Shown: piece after piece, positions 7,246 to 15,759 of the stretch
How positions within the stretch are numbered: the stretch's first letter is position 1
Layout of the letters: each line of letters starts with the position of its first letter
Source: Collinsella tanakaei
GTDB taxonomy: Bacteria > Actinomycetota > Coriobacteriia > Coriobacteriales > Coriobacteriaceae
Assembly (NCBI RefSeq): GCF_016900375.1
Contig: NZ_JACJKB010000019.1
Span: 1 to 32,453, forward strand
Direction of reading: 5' to 3'
Length of the DNA: 32,453 nucleotides
Notes under the pieces: model-generated
What the model was told of the DNA's origin: nothing
Database searches by the model: none
Seen by the model: the letters and a program-made list of their open reading frames with translations, nothing else
Program-made: the position numbers and the translations under genes

Positions 7246-9138
7246 CTATACCGTCCTCAGTTCGACTTCGCGCCCGGTGCGCTCCTCGACGCGCTTGAAG
7301 ATCTGGACGGCGTTCAGTTTGAGCGAGTCGTCCAGGATGCTGTCGAGAATAAATACCCGGCGGGGCTCGATTTCGGCAATTGCCTCGAGCACATCAATAG
7401 TAAGGCCAGGGGCGAGGCAGCATACGAGCTCGCCGTAGGCGACGGAATAACAGGGGTAACCTGCTGCCTTTTCTTGTTCAACGGGCAGAGTGAGCTCAAG
7501 GCCCCACTTGAGCATCATCTCGAATACGATATCAAGATCGGAACGGTCGGACTTGACGACGTTAAGCCGCAATTCACCCGGTCGAGGTTTATCAATGCCA
7601 GATTCGTCAAGCTGCAGAACACGAAATCCCGTATCCACTCCATCGAGCCCTTCACCAGCCGCCCGAGTGCGCTTCATACCGATTTCGCAAATTGTCTCAA
7701 ATCCGGCAATCGCAGCTTCACTACCCTCTTTGCAAGGCTCCTCAAGCTGAACTTGGATGAAGCGACGTTTGCCCCCGTCATTCGCGTTGGCTTGCATAAC
7801 GGCATGGGCGGTGGTTGCGGAGCCAGAAAAGAAGTCAAGAACGATGTCCTCGCCAGAGGAGAGAGACTGAATGTGCTCGGCACAAATCGATGTCACTTTC
7901 GGCGTGTCAAAGGGGATGCCCATCTCCTCCAGCATCGCCGTGTCACTTCCTCCGAAATAAAGAAGCGAAGGTATATTCTCCATCATGTTTTCGCGGAGGA
8001 GATACTTCCGTCTGGGTTGAGTTGTTTCATCTTTTCCGAAGACGATCAATTTATGGTCGAGTAATTCCTGCATGGTCTTCGATGGGTTCCTCCAACCACG
8101 AGGCGGCACAGGGCACGCTTTTCCAGTAACAGGATGAATGAGGGGGACAAAGTAATCGTCAGGCGCTTTCTTCTTGTTCGGCCACGCCATGGAAACTGGC
8201 TGATAAACCTCGCCATTCTCATCTATGTTGTTGTAAGCTCGCTCTCCGCCCGACAATTCGTTCCGGCTCTTTATCCACTCCTTGAAGTCGCGATTGGCAT
8301 CATCGAGTGAGTAAGTCAGGTTAATTGAGCCGAACAAAGCTTTCGCCTTGTCAAGCATAGCCTGAGCATTCTTCTTCGGTCTTTGCAGGACACGCTTGTC
8401 GGCGATCTGAGACTTGTCTCGTGCGTAGACCACAAGATATTCGTGTTGCATTGCGACGCCCGTGGCGTCACCTTTTGGATTCCTCTTGTCCCAAACGATA
8501 GTTCCGAGATCGTTATTCTCCCCAAAGATCTCGCGCATAATGAGCTGGAGATTGGTGTACTCATGCTCGTCGATATTAACGATTGCGATTCCGTCCGGCC
8601 GTAGCAGCTCGCGAGCGACTTTCATCCTGGCATACATGAATGTGCACCAGCGAGAGTGCTTACGACCGGTTAAATCCGGGCTGGCTTGGCAGCTCAATCC
8701 GCATTGAACTTTGTAATCTTCGATTGAATCACTAAATGAGTCTTCGTAAACAAAATCACCGTCAGTGTTATACGGCGGATCGATGTAGATGAGTTTGACA
8801 CTCCCGAAGTAGGCTTTCTGGAGAATCTTCAGGACTTTGAGATTGTCCCCCTTGAGATAGAGGTTTTGAGTTGTATCCCAGGCAACGCTCTCTTCGGGTT
8901 GAGGCCTAAGGGTAAGCGTTGTTGGAGTTTGGGCAAGGCGGATCGCCTTGGCCTTTCCGGGCCATGTGAATGAATAACGCTCGTCATTCGTGTCGACTTC
9001 GTCGCCAAGCTCTAGTCTTAGCTTCTCGAAGTCGATTCCGCTCTCGCTAAACACCTCGGGGAACAGCTCGCGCATACGTTCGAGGCGCTCGTCGACGACG
9101 TCAAGGGACTCGAGGTCCATCTTCTCAATTTCAGCCAT
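7246..9138 (-). CDS. mod: type III modification methyltransferase Mod
   Basis: This 630-residue protein is a beta-class N6-adenine methyltransferase. The catalytic motif IV is DPPYNTD (120-126) and the AdoMet-binding motif I is DFFSGSATTAHAV (435-447), in the order expected for Mod. The 300 residues between them hold the variable target-recognition region. It should set the recognition site and protect host DNA. The start is supported by AGGAGG six bases ahead. It follows the unrecognised 264-aa gene by 16 bases and precedes res by one base. GC is lower than in the helicase gene, fitting a swapped specificity module. Confidence 0.93.
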   Translation of the reverse strand: MAEIEKMDLESLDVVDERLERMRELFPEVFSESGIDFEKLRLELGDEVDTNDERYSFTWPGKAKAIRLAQTPTTLTLRPQPEESVAWDTTQNLYLKGDNLKVLKILQKAYFGSVKLIYIDPPYNTDGDFVYEDSFSDSIEDYKVQCGLSCQASPDLTGRKHSRWCTFMYARMKVARELLRPDGIAIVNIDEHEYTNLQLIMREIFGENNDLGTIVWDKRNPKGDATGVAMQHEYLVVYARDKSQIADKRVLQRPKKNAQAMLDKAKALFGSINLTYSLDDANRDFKEWIKSRNELSGGERAYNNIDENGEVYQPVSMAWPNKKKAPDDYFVPLIHPVTGKACPVPPRGWRNPSKTMQELLDHKLIVFGKDETTQPRRKYLLRENMMENIPSLLYFGGSDTAMLEEMGIPFDTPKVTSICAEHIQSLSSGEDIVLDFFSGSATTAHAVMQANANDGGKRRFIQVQLEEPCKEGSEAAIAGFETICEIGMKRTRAAGEGLDGVDTGFRVLQLDESGIDKPRPGELRLNVVKSDRSDLDIVFEMMLKWGLELTLPVEQEKAAGYPCYSVAYGELVCCLAPGLTIDVLEAIAEIEPRRVFILDSILDDSLKLNAVQIFKRVEERTGREVELRTV

Positions 9139-9154
9139 GGTTACCCTCCTAATG

Positions 9155-9949
9155 TCACATTTGCGACTGAACGGCTTGAACGATATAGGGCATGGCGGCT
9201 ATGAAGACGTCGGTGCCCTTGTCCGCGAGCCAGCCGAGTATCTTCTGAAGCTTCCCCTCTCGCTTTTCAGCATCTTTCGTCTGCAAGTCAGCCATCATGC
9301 CCTTGAGTAAGGTCTTTTCGTCCTCGGTGAGGCTGGAGTCGGGGAGGTTGTCGATCTGCTCGATGGCAACAGACATCTGGATGCTCGCACTTGAGGCTGA
9401 CGAGCTCTCGCTTATGGCGCTGACGCTAAGGCTCGCGCCCTGCGCCTCGGCTACCCTAATCTTTCTCAACTCCGCATCGCGAAAGTGCTTGAGCTTCTCG
9501 ATTCTGAGGGAGGTCTGCTCGTCACAAGGTTCATAATCTCGGTAGTTCCAGCCGCTTAGTCCATCTACATACGAGTCGTAATAGTTCGCGTAAATCCGGT
9601 CGACCCTTTCGTACAGCGCCTCCAGATCGTCGCCATCAACACCAGTATTCATGGCGTCTTCGAGATTGCGAATGTGCTCGGTGATGGTTTCGAGTCCGTA
9701 CGGCCCGTAGAGCTCCCTGTCCTTTTCCTCCCTGAGGACGCGGAGCTTTCCGACAAGTTTCCTAAGGTCATCGGGGCTGTGCATGTCGCGTCCATCACCG
9801 ATGATCCGGGCGCCCCTGTACGAGGAGAGGTGAGGGATCTCGCTATGGAACGCCGAGACGATCTCCCGGGCGATTCGGTCGACCTCGCGGAGGTCTCCCG
9901 CCGCAAGCACGCTCCTAGCTTCGGAAAGGTAAGTATCGATAATGCTCAA
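9155..9949 (-). CDS. 264-aa protein of unknown function, amphipathic C-terminus
   Basis: I do not recognise it. I favour a TTG start at 9949, because TTGA then overlaps the stop of the DUF4391 gene by four bases, the same geometry as the ATGA junction one gene upstream, and GGGAG lies just ahead. A second TTG at 9970 would add seven residues. The protein is mainly helical. A Ser/Ala-rich stretch near residues 175-190 separates an N-terminal part, with repeated Tyr around YGPYGLET and YANYYDSY, from a charged helix. The last 30 residues contain a hydrophobic segment (TDVFIAAMPYIVQAVQSQM) that could insert in membrane or pack as a helix. Its place between helicase, DUF4391 and Mod suggests a structural or effector part of the system. 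Confidence 0.75.
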   Translation of the reverse strand: MSIIDTYLSEARSVLAAGDLREVDRIAREIVSAFHSEIPHLSSYRGARIIGDGRDMHSPDDLRKLVGKLRVLREEKDRELYGPYGLETITEHIRNLEDAMNTGVDGDDLEALYERVDRIYANYYDSYVDGLSGWNYRDYEPCDEQTSLRIEKLKHFRDAELRKIRVAEAQGASLSVSAISESSSASSASIQMSVAIEQIDNLPDSSLTEDEKTLLKGMMADLQTKDAEKREGKLQKILGWLADKGTDVFIAAMPYIVQAVQSQM

Positions 9950-10725
9950 GACGTAGCTCCCTTCGAGCAAATCTCGTTGATTTCTTTAAGCAAACGCTCG
10001 GTCCTTCCTTCGGCCTCGCGCTGCTCCATGCGCAACTTCGCCGTCTCGTTGAGCGTGAGGTCTCGGCTGCGGCGCTGCTCGGTGATGGCGTTTCGCCTCG
10101 CCACAAGCTCGTCACGCTCGGAGGAGAGCTCGAGCAGGCGCACCCGCTGCGCGGGCGCGCAGCTCGGGTAGAAGCCGAGCGAGCCCGTGAGGCGCCCCAA
10201 ACGCAGGAGCCACGAGAGCTCCCGCACGTACTCGTAGAGGTCGCCCTGCGGCATCCGATTGAGCGCCAGGTCAGCGAGGAGCGACGCGTAGAGCGGGTCG
10301 GCCGGGTCGAACCCTCCCGTCGACGTGACGTCCTCCACCACGGTCGCGCCGCGCTCCGCCTGGCTCATCCTTGTGACGGCACAGCTCAGGCACGTCTCGC
10401 CGCCGTTCTCGAACAGCAGCACCGTGGGGTTGGGGAAGCACGGATGGATGATGCGTGCCAGCTCGGCGTAGGCGGAGGAGCGGCCGGTGAGCCCGCAGCG
10501 CAGGAACACGACTGCCTGGATGTCGCGCTCCTCGTCGACGTGCGGCGGTATGCGCGTCGAGGACTTCTGGACGGTGGCCCAGTGCTCAATAAAGGAGACC
10601 TTGTCCAGCGCCCTCTGCTCGAGCCGCGTGAGATGCGCATTGCGCAGCAACGCGGCCTTGGGCACGCGCCTGCGGGCGAGAGAAGCAGACGGCAGCCGGA
10701 ATATGTCGTTCCACTCAACGCTCAT
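9946..10725 (-). CDS. DUF4391 protein
   Basis: The 259-residue protein fits DUF4391: an N-terminal leucine/arginine-rich part, then DIQAVVFLRC, YAELARIIHP and PTVLLFENG, about 130 residues of mixed structure, and a coiled-coil tail (about 195-255) rich in Glu, Arg and Leu. The biochemical role of this family is not known to me; its members occur beside large helicases and methyltransferases in defence loci. The start ATG overlaps the helicase stop (ATGA), so it depends on coupling and shows no strong ribosome site of its own. It may be an adaptor bridging the helicase to Mod-Res; that is inference. Confidence 0.8.
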   Translation of the reverse strand: MSVEWNDIFRLPSASLARRRVPKAALLRNAHLTRLEQRALDKVSFIEHWATVQKSSTRIPPHVDEERDIQAVVFLRCGLTGRSSAYAELARIIHPCFPNPTVLLFENGGETCLSCAVTRMSQAERGATVVEDVTSTGGFDPADPLYASLLADLALNRMPQGDLYEYVRELSWLLRLGRLTGSLGFYPSCAPAQRVRLLELSSERDELVARRNAITEQRRSRDLTLNETAKLRMEQREAEGRTERLLKEINEICSKGATS

Positions 10726-13700
10726 CGCAGCACCACGAAGCTCACGAGCGAGTAGTCGTCGAACCCGGAGACCGCGCCGCCCCCGACCTCGCCCAGGCTG
10801 AACAGCGAGTCGACGCCCTTCTCCTCCTGCACGCCCGTGATCGAGGAGACCACGGTGTTGAGCAGGTCGGTGTATGCGTCCATGCGGATGCCGTCCTTCG
10901 TCTCGCGGTTGAACGCGCGGCAGAGGTCGGCAATGGGCTCTGCGTGGCCGGCGCATGCCGCTCGCATGATGTCGAGCGCGGCCTTCGGCTGCGTGTGCTT
11001 GGTCACGCGAGTGCCGTCGGCGGTGACATAGGCCACGTAGTACGGGAAGGTGGGGTTGGCGTCCATGGGGTTTCGCGCGTCGTCGTTCTGCATGAGGCAG
11101 AAGATGACGCCGGGCTCGACCTCGCCGCGCAGATCGTCGGGGATGGGCGCCACGGCGTGCACGCCCATGGGCGCGCTCTCCAGCAGGCCCGGGTGCTCCT
11201 TCGCGTAGCGCTGGAGCTCTACGCGGAAGTCGTCGAACTGCAGGTCGGTGATGGAGATGCCGCCCGAGATGTCCTCGAGGTCGAGCACCTCCTCCTGCAG
11301 CTGCTTGAGCTGCTGGCGGCGGTACTTTAGGTCGTTCATCTCGCCCGACGCCTTCGACTCGAGCACGTTCTCCTCGCCGGTGGCGGATGCGTCGAGCAGA
11401 GCCATGCGGCCCTTCACGCGCCCCTCGAGCTGGATGTACTCGTCGAGCGCGATGTCAGGCCAGAAGTTGACGAGCTGGATCTGGGTGTTGCGCGACCCCA
11501 GGCGGTCGATGCGGCCGAAGCGCTGGATGATGCGCACCGGGTTCCAGTGGATGTCGTAGTTCACCAGGCAGTCGCAGTCCTGCAGGTTCTGGCCCTCGGA
11601 GATGCAGTCCGTGGCGAGAACGACGTCGATCTCGCCCTGCGCCCGCTGCGCCTCGGGCAGCTCCTTGGAGACCGGGGAGAACCGGGCGAGGATGTTCTCG
11701 AACGAGGTGCGCCTGAGCTTGAGCGAATAGGTGCGGTTGCGGTCGCCGCTCACCTCGGCGCACTCCATGCCGAGCTCGCTCTTGAGCCACGGGGCGAGCT
11801 GGTCGAAGAGGTAGGTCGTCGTGTCGGAGAACGCACTGAACACGAGCACCTTGCGGTTGCCGGGGTTGTACGGGTGCGCGACCTTCTCGGCGATGAACTC
11901 CTTGAGCTTGGCGAGCTTTGCGTCGCGCTCCGGCGTCACGGCGTCGGCGTACTCGAGCAACGCCCGGAGAACGGTCACGTCGAACTCGAGGTCGGGGCGG
12001 AGCTTGAGCCGGTCGACGTCTCGAAGGTCCACCTGCACCTTGGAGCCCGCCTCGAACTCCTCGGCGGCGTCGTCATCGTCGTCGAAGTCACCGTCCCAGC
12101 TAGTCATCCCGACGGACGCCGCCCCTCCGCTGTCGAGCGCGTCGAGCTGGGCGAGCAGGCTCTCGCAGCCCTCCAGGATGCGGCGCAGCGTGATGCGGAA
12201 GCTGTTCACCGAGGACTCCATGCGCTTGAGGACGTTCACGCGCATGAGGTTCGCCACGGCGGCGGTACGGTGCACCTGGCTGTCGAAGTCCTTGCCCCAG
12301 GTGTCGCCGTAGCGGTCCTCGTACTTCTTCCGCAGGCTGTGCATCACGTAGCCCAGCAGCTGGTACTGGGCGAACGTGAACTGGGCGATCATGTCGTTGA
12401 GCTCAGCGATGGGCGGCAGCTCGCCCTCGAGGTCGATCGGCGTCTGGAACGACAGCGGCGGCCGCCTCGTGGGGAAGGTGCCGCTCTCCGCTCCGTAGTA
12501 CTTCGTGATGTGCTTGCGGCTGCGCGCGATGGTGAGCACGTCGAGCAGCTTGAAGTAGTCGGCGTTGACCGTCTCGGCAAAGCTCTCGGTCGTGCGCTCC
12601 TCGTCGGGCAGCTTGCTCCACTCGTTGAAGCGCTGCTGCGCGACGCGGGTCACCTGCGTGATGGACGGGATGCCGTCGGTGTCGGCGAGGTAGGCGTCGT
12701 CGCCCTCGGTGATGAGCTCGATCTGGTTGCGCAGGTCGAGCAGGCGGTTGTTCACCGGGGTTGCCGAGAGCATGAGCACCTTCGTGCGGCGCCCGCTCCT
12801 GATGACGTCCTCGATGAGGCGCGTGTAGCGGTCCTTCTTCTCGGCGTCGGTGCTCTTGTTGCGGAAGTTGTGGCTCTCGTCGATGACGATGAGGTCGAAG
12901 TTGCCCCACCTCAGGTGCTCGAGGTCCACCTCGCCGCTCATGCCGGAATAGCGCGAGAGGTCGGTGTGGTTGAGCACCGTGTAGCTGAAGCGGTCGTCGG
13001 CGAGCGGGTTGCGGTCGTCGTTGTCGTTGGTCCACAGCGTCCAGTTCTCGCGTAGGCGCTTAGGACACAGCACCAGGATTCGGTCGTTGCGCTCCTGGTA
13101 GTACTTGATGACGGCCAGCGCCTCGTAGGTCTTGCCGAGGCCCACCGAGTCGGCGATGATGCAGCCCTTGTACTTCTCGAGCTTGCGGATGGCGCCCACC
13201 ACGGCGTCCTTCTGGAAATCGTAGAGCTTGCTCCAGACAACAGAGTCCTCGAAGTGGATGCCCGATCGGATACCGTTATCCTCCTCGTCGTCCATGTACT
13301 CGCGGAACAGATGGTAGAGCGTCAGGAAGTAAACGAACTCAGGCGGATTCTCGCGGTAGAGCGTCTCGACCTGTCTGGCCACCTGCTCGGTCACGTCCTC
13401 AACCATTGAGGGGTTATCCCAGACCGACTCAAACATAGCCTTGAGTCCAGCCGTCTCCGCCATGCCTTCAAAGTGGCTTACGCCTGTTACTGTTCCCGGA
13501 CGACGCTCATAGCCGAGACCCTCTTGAGTAAATGACGCACTGGCGCCCATGAATCCATGTGCCGTTCCATCGGGATTATCCACCACGTAAGTGCCGCCGG
13601 GCTGAATGGCGCCTTTGATTCGAGCGGAGCGGAACGAGCCTTTGGAACGCACCCACTCAGCGCACTCGCGAGCGATCGCCCTTTGGTCCAGATTGTTGCT

Positions 13701-13979
13701 CAGCGTGAGCTCGAGACCTACACCGCCTACTCCACGCTCGCGGTCGCGACGTTCTAGCTCGAACTGGCGCGGATCCCTAGCGTCCTCCATCGCCTTAACG
13801 AATGTCGGCTCGCTGAAAAGGAAACGAACGCCGTCGATTTTCGAAAGCTCTTCCTTGAGCTCGCGATAGGCAAACACCGTGAAGTAAGCACTGATTATGG
13901 AAAGCTTAGCCCCCGCATCGATGGAGCCAGCCAATGCATCGCCGAGCCTATTGACTCCAACGTTATCCAAGAATTCCAT
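10722..13979 (-). CDS. PLD-domain SNF2-type helicase
   Basis: This 1085-residue protein has an N-terminal phospholipase D-like domain (about 1-200) and a SNF2 superfamily 2 helicase core. Walker A is DSVGLGKT (about 277-284), motif II is VIDESHNF (about 365-372), motif III is SATPVNN, and the C-lobe has ATDCISEGQNLQ and QRFGRIDRLGS (motif VI). The last 200 residues form a helical tail. In the PLD part the usual HxK...GSxN pattern is degraded: the GASASFTQEGL strand is recognisable, but no His-x-Lys stands about ten residues ahead. It may bind DNA without cutting. The start has GGAAGG and lies one base after the regulator's stop. Its first 700 bases are poorer in GC than the rest. Confidence 0.88.
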   Translation of the reverse strand: MEFLDNVGVNRLGDALAGSIDAGAKLSIISAYFTVFAYRELKEELSKIDGVRFLFSEPTFVKAMEDARDPRQFELERRDRERGVGGVGLELTLSNNLDQRAIARECAEWVRSKGSFRSARIKGAIQPGGTYVVDNPDGTAHGFMGASASFTQEGLGYERRPGTVTGVSHFEGMAETAGLKAMFESVWDNPSMVEDVTEQVARQVETLYRENPPEFVYFLTLYHLFREYMDDEEDNGIRSGIHFEDSVVWSKLYDFQKDAVVGAIRKLEKYKGCIIADSVGLGKTYEALAVIKYYQERNDRILVLCPKRLRENWTLWTNDNDDRNPLADDRFSYTVLNHTDLSRYSGMSGEVDLEHLRWGNFDLIVIDESHNFRNKSTDAEKKDRYTRLIEDVIRSGRRTKVLMLSATPVNNRLLDLRNQIELITEGDDAYLADTDGIPSITQVTRVAQQRFNEWSKLPDEERTTESFAETVNADYFKLLDVLTIARSRKHITKYYGAESGTFPTRRPPLSFQTPIDLEGELPPIAELNDMIAQFTFAQYQLLGYVMHSLRKKYEDRYGDTWGKDFDSQVHRTAAVANLMRVNVLKRMESSVNSFRITLRRILEGCESLLAQLDALDSGGAASVGMTSWDGDFDDDDDAAEEFEAGSKVQVDLRDVDRLKLRPDLEFDVTVLRALLEYADAVTPERDAKLAKLKEFIAEKVAHPYNPGNRKVLVFSAFSDTTTYLFDQLAPWLKSELGMECAEVSGDRNRTYSLKLRRTSFENILARFSPVSKELPEAQRAQGEIDVVLATDCISEGQNLQDCDCLVNYDIHWNPVRIIQRFGRIDRLGSRNTQIQLVNFWPDIALDEYIQLEGRVKGRMALLDASATGEENVLESKASGEMNDLKYRRQQLKQLQEEVLDLEDISGGISITDLQFDDFRVELQRYAKEHPGLLESAPMGVHAVAPIPDDLRGEVEPGVIFCLMQNDDARNPMDANPTFPYYVAYVTADGTRVTKHTQPKAALDIMRAACAGHAEPIADLCRAFNRETKDGIRMDAYTDLLNTVVSSITGVQEEKGVDSLFSLGEVGGGAVSGFDDYSLVSFVVLR

Positions 13980-13980
13980 T

Positions 13981-14187
13981 CTACCTTCCCCGTTGTGCCA
14001 AGTACTCGATAAGGCTCAGTTTGAGAAGCCCCGTAAAGCTAATCCCCGAAAGCTCAGCCATTTCCTTAGCGGCGTCACGCATGTTCTTTGGAATGCGGAC
14101 GGTTACCGCTACGTTCTCGCCATCGACCAAGAACGACTGCAGTTCGCTCAGCGCTGCATTTCTGTCCAAGAGCTCCGAGTATTTCAT
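13981..14187 (-). CDS. ribbon-helix-helix-like regulator, first gene of the operon
   Basis: The ATG at 14187 follows GGAGG by four bases and is preferred over an in-frame start at 14214; the product is 68 residues. The second half, NVAVTVRIPKNMRDAAKEMA followed by a short loop and helix, fits the strand-helix-helix of CopG/Arc-type DNA-binding proteins, which act as dimers. As first gene, with a palindrome 40 bases upstream, it probably represses its own operon. A role as antitoxin to one of the downstream enzymes is possible, since this fold is common in antitoxins. Its stop is one base before the helicase ATG. Confidence 0.75.
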   Translation of the reverse strand: MKYSELLDRNAALSELQSFLVDGENVAVTVRIPKNMRDAAKEMAELSGISFTGLLKLSLIEYLAQRGR

Positions 14188-14226
14188 GGCGCCTCCGGTG
14201 CTTGCACTATGCAATACATCTAGCCA

Positions 14227-14241
14227 GATTCTAACAGAATC
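14227..14241. promoter_or_regulatory. candidate operator/promoter of the defence operon
   Basis: GATTCT-AAC-AGAATC is a perfect six-base inverted repeat, 40 bases upstream of the regulator start. Read on the minus strand it contains TAGAAT, usable as a -10 box, though no good -35 is visible. A ribbon-helix-helix dimer binding here would block the promoter. The rest of the divergent gap (14188-14422) shows no gene. Confidence 0.4.
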
Positions 14242-14422
14242 ATGGCACCGCCTCTTCGTGTTAGATTGCCATATTAGCCGCTTCTGACACCATATTGTAG
14301 CTGCGTGAATTGATGCACCCCGCTTCCCCGCTCGTTAATTCTCGATTCTCCGCAGGCAAAGTAAGCTTTACCTTCAGCATCGACGTACAATAGCGATACC
14401 ATCAACCGAAACGGAGAGCGTT

Positions 14423-15622
14423 ATGACGGATTCTCACGATATCGAAAACCCGAATGAGTTTGCCCTTGGTCTCGTTCCCACCGATATCGAGGTCAAGACC
14501 GATAACGCTCTACGTATCCCCTTCGATCAGCTCCCTGCTTTTGGAGTTGGGCTCTCATCGCTCGTTAACGCCCTCGCACCTGCTACAGCGTCGCTTGCGG
14601 CGCCCGTGCTCTTCACTGTGACCGACAAGTTCGGAAATCCGATATCTCCTGAAATCTTGCAAGCTTTTAAAGATGGATCTGGGCTTCTCGGTTCATATCG
14701 CGACCCGATAAAGGGCTTTGGCCAGGCGCGTTTACACGTTGCCGACGCCATTCAGCAGGCTCCCGTCGCCTTCGATCCCGTAACACTCGCGATAGCCGCA
14801 GCCCTTGCGGTCGTCACGCAAAAACTTGACTCCATTCAACAGGCACAAGAGGAGATGTTTGAGTACCTTCGGCAGCGCGATAAGGCTGAACTTCGCGGTG
14901 CTTTCCAGGAACTTGCGAACATTGCTCGTTCCTATCGCTACAACTGGGACAACCAAATCTTCTTGCAAAGCGCGCACGCGCAGGTACTCGAAGTCAGGAA
15001 ACAGGCAGACTCCGCTGCAACGCTGCAAAGAGCTCAGATCAGAGGAAAGATTCAAAATGGCCCAATTGAAATCAGGGCGTCAGTCGAAGCGCGTCTCACC
15101 GAGATTCTCGACCGCTTCGCAGAATACCGACTTGCAACCTACACGTACGCTCTTGCTTCGTTCCTTGAGCCGATGCTGAGCGACAACCTCAATGCAAGCT
15201 ATCTTCGCTCTATCGCCGAGCAAATCTCCGCTCATGGTCTCGCATACCGCGAACTCTATACCGAATGCTACGAGGCCATTGAGGAAGGGTCGCGAGGCTC
15301 CCTTGACGCCGCCCTTCTTGGGGGCATCTCCGAGGCAGGCAAGGCACTTGGCTCGCTGTTCTCCAAAACACCTATCGGCGAGCTTACGCCGGTTGACGAT
15401 GCACTTACCGGAGCTGGCGAAGAAGTCGGGAAGTTCAATGAAAGCCTCACCGATTCGCTTTTGGGCAAACTGCGCGAGATGCGATCACCCGAGGTGCTTC
15501 CACTCCAACAAGGCGTCGAGTCCCTTGCTGCGCTGCGCGAACGTCCGACGAAGATTGCCGCCGATTCCGGAGCACTTTACCTGATTGCGGAGGATGAGCG
15601 GTACGACAGTCCCGCCGCATGA
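14423..15622 (+). CDS. 399-aa protein of unknown function, divergent from the operon
   Basis: I do not recognise a family. The start has GGAG six bases ahead. There is no signal peptide. An Ala-rich N-terminal third is followed by a hydrophobic segment at about 120-131 (VTLAIAAALAVV), then a long helical part with coiled-coil character (QKLDSIQQAQEEMFEYLRQR, at about 133-152) and more helices to about residue 300. The C-terminal 60 residues look flexible. A single hydrophobic hairpin amid long helices is a layout seen in pore-forming or membrane-targeting effectors, but this is only a resemblance. It is transcribed away from the defence operon and is followed by a strong hairpin. Confidence 0.75.
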   Translation: MTDSHDIENPNEFALGLVPTDIEVKTDNALRIPFDQLPAFGVGLSSLVNALAPATASLAAPVLFTVTDKFGNPISPEILQAFKDGSGLLGSYRDPIKGFGQARLHVADAIQQAPVAFDPVTLAIAAALAVVTQKLDSIQQAQEEMFEYLRQRDKAELRGAFQELANIARSYRYNWDNQIFLQSAHAQVLEVRKQADSAATLQRAQIRGKIQNGPIEIRASVEARLTEILDRFAEYRLATYTYALASFLEPMLSDNLNASYLRSIAEQISAHGLAYRELYTECYEAIEEGSRGSLDAALLGGISEAGKALGSLFSKTPIGELTPVDDALTGAGEEVGKFNESLTDSLLGKLREMRSPEVLPLQQGVESLAALRERPTKIAADSGALYLIAEDERYDSPAA

Positions 15623-15715
15623 GGTCGAAACTCGATCTTTCGGGAAGCATGCAGCACGAACCACCCGGCATCCTAGGGGATACCGACAACAAGCAAGTAA
15701 GCACCTACAGATTCT

Positions 15716-15758
15716 GATTGGGGGACGAGGTGCGCCTAGCGCCCCTCGTCCCCCAATC
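15716..15758. terminator. strong hairpin after the 399-aa gene
   Basis: A 15-bp perfect stem (GATTGGGGGACGAGG with CCTCGTCCCCCAATC) extends inward by four more pairs (GCGC/GCGC) after one mismatch. There is no T-run on either side, so it may end both converging transcripts weakly or act as an RNA-stabilising structure. Confidence 0.5.
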
Positions 15759-15759
15759 A

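Noticed and set aside
11547-13055. 502-codon plus-strand frame opposite the helicase gene
   Set aside because: Composition is typical of an antisense shadow and the opposite frame carries the SNF2 motifs.
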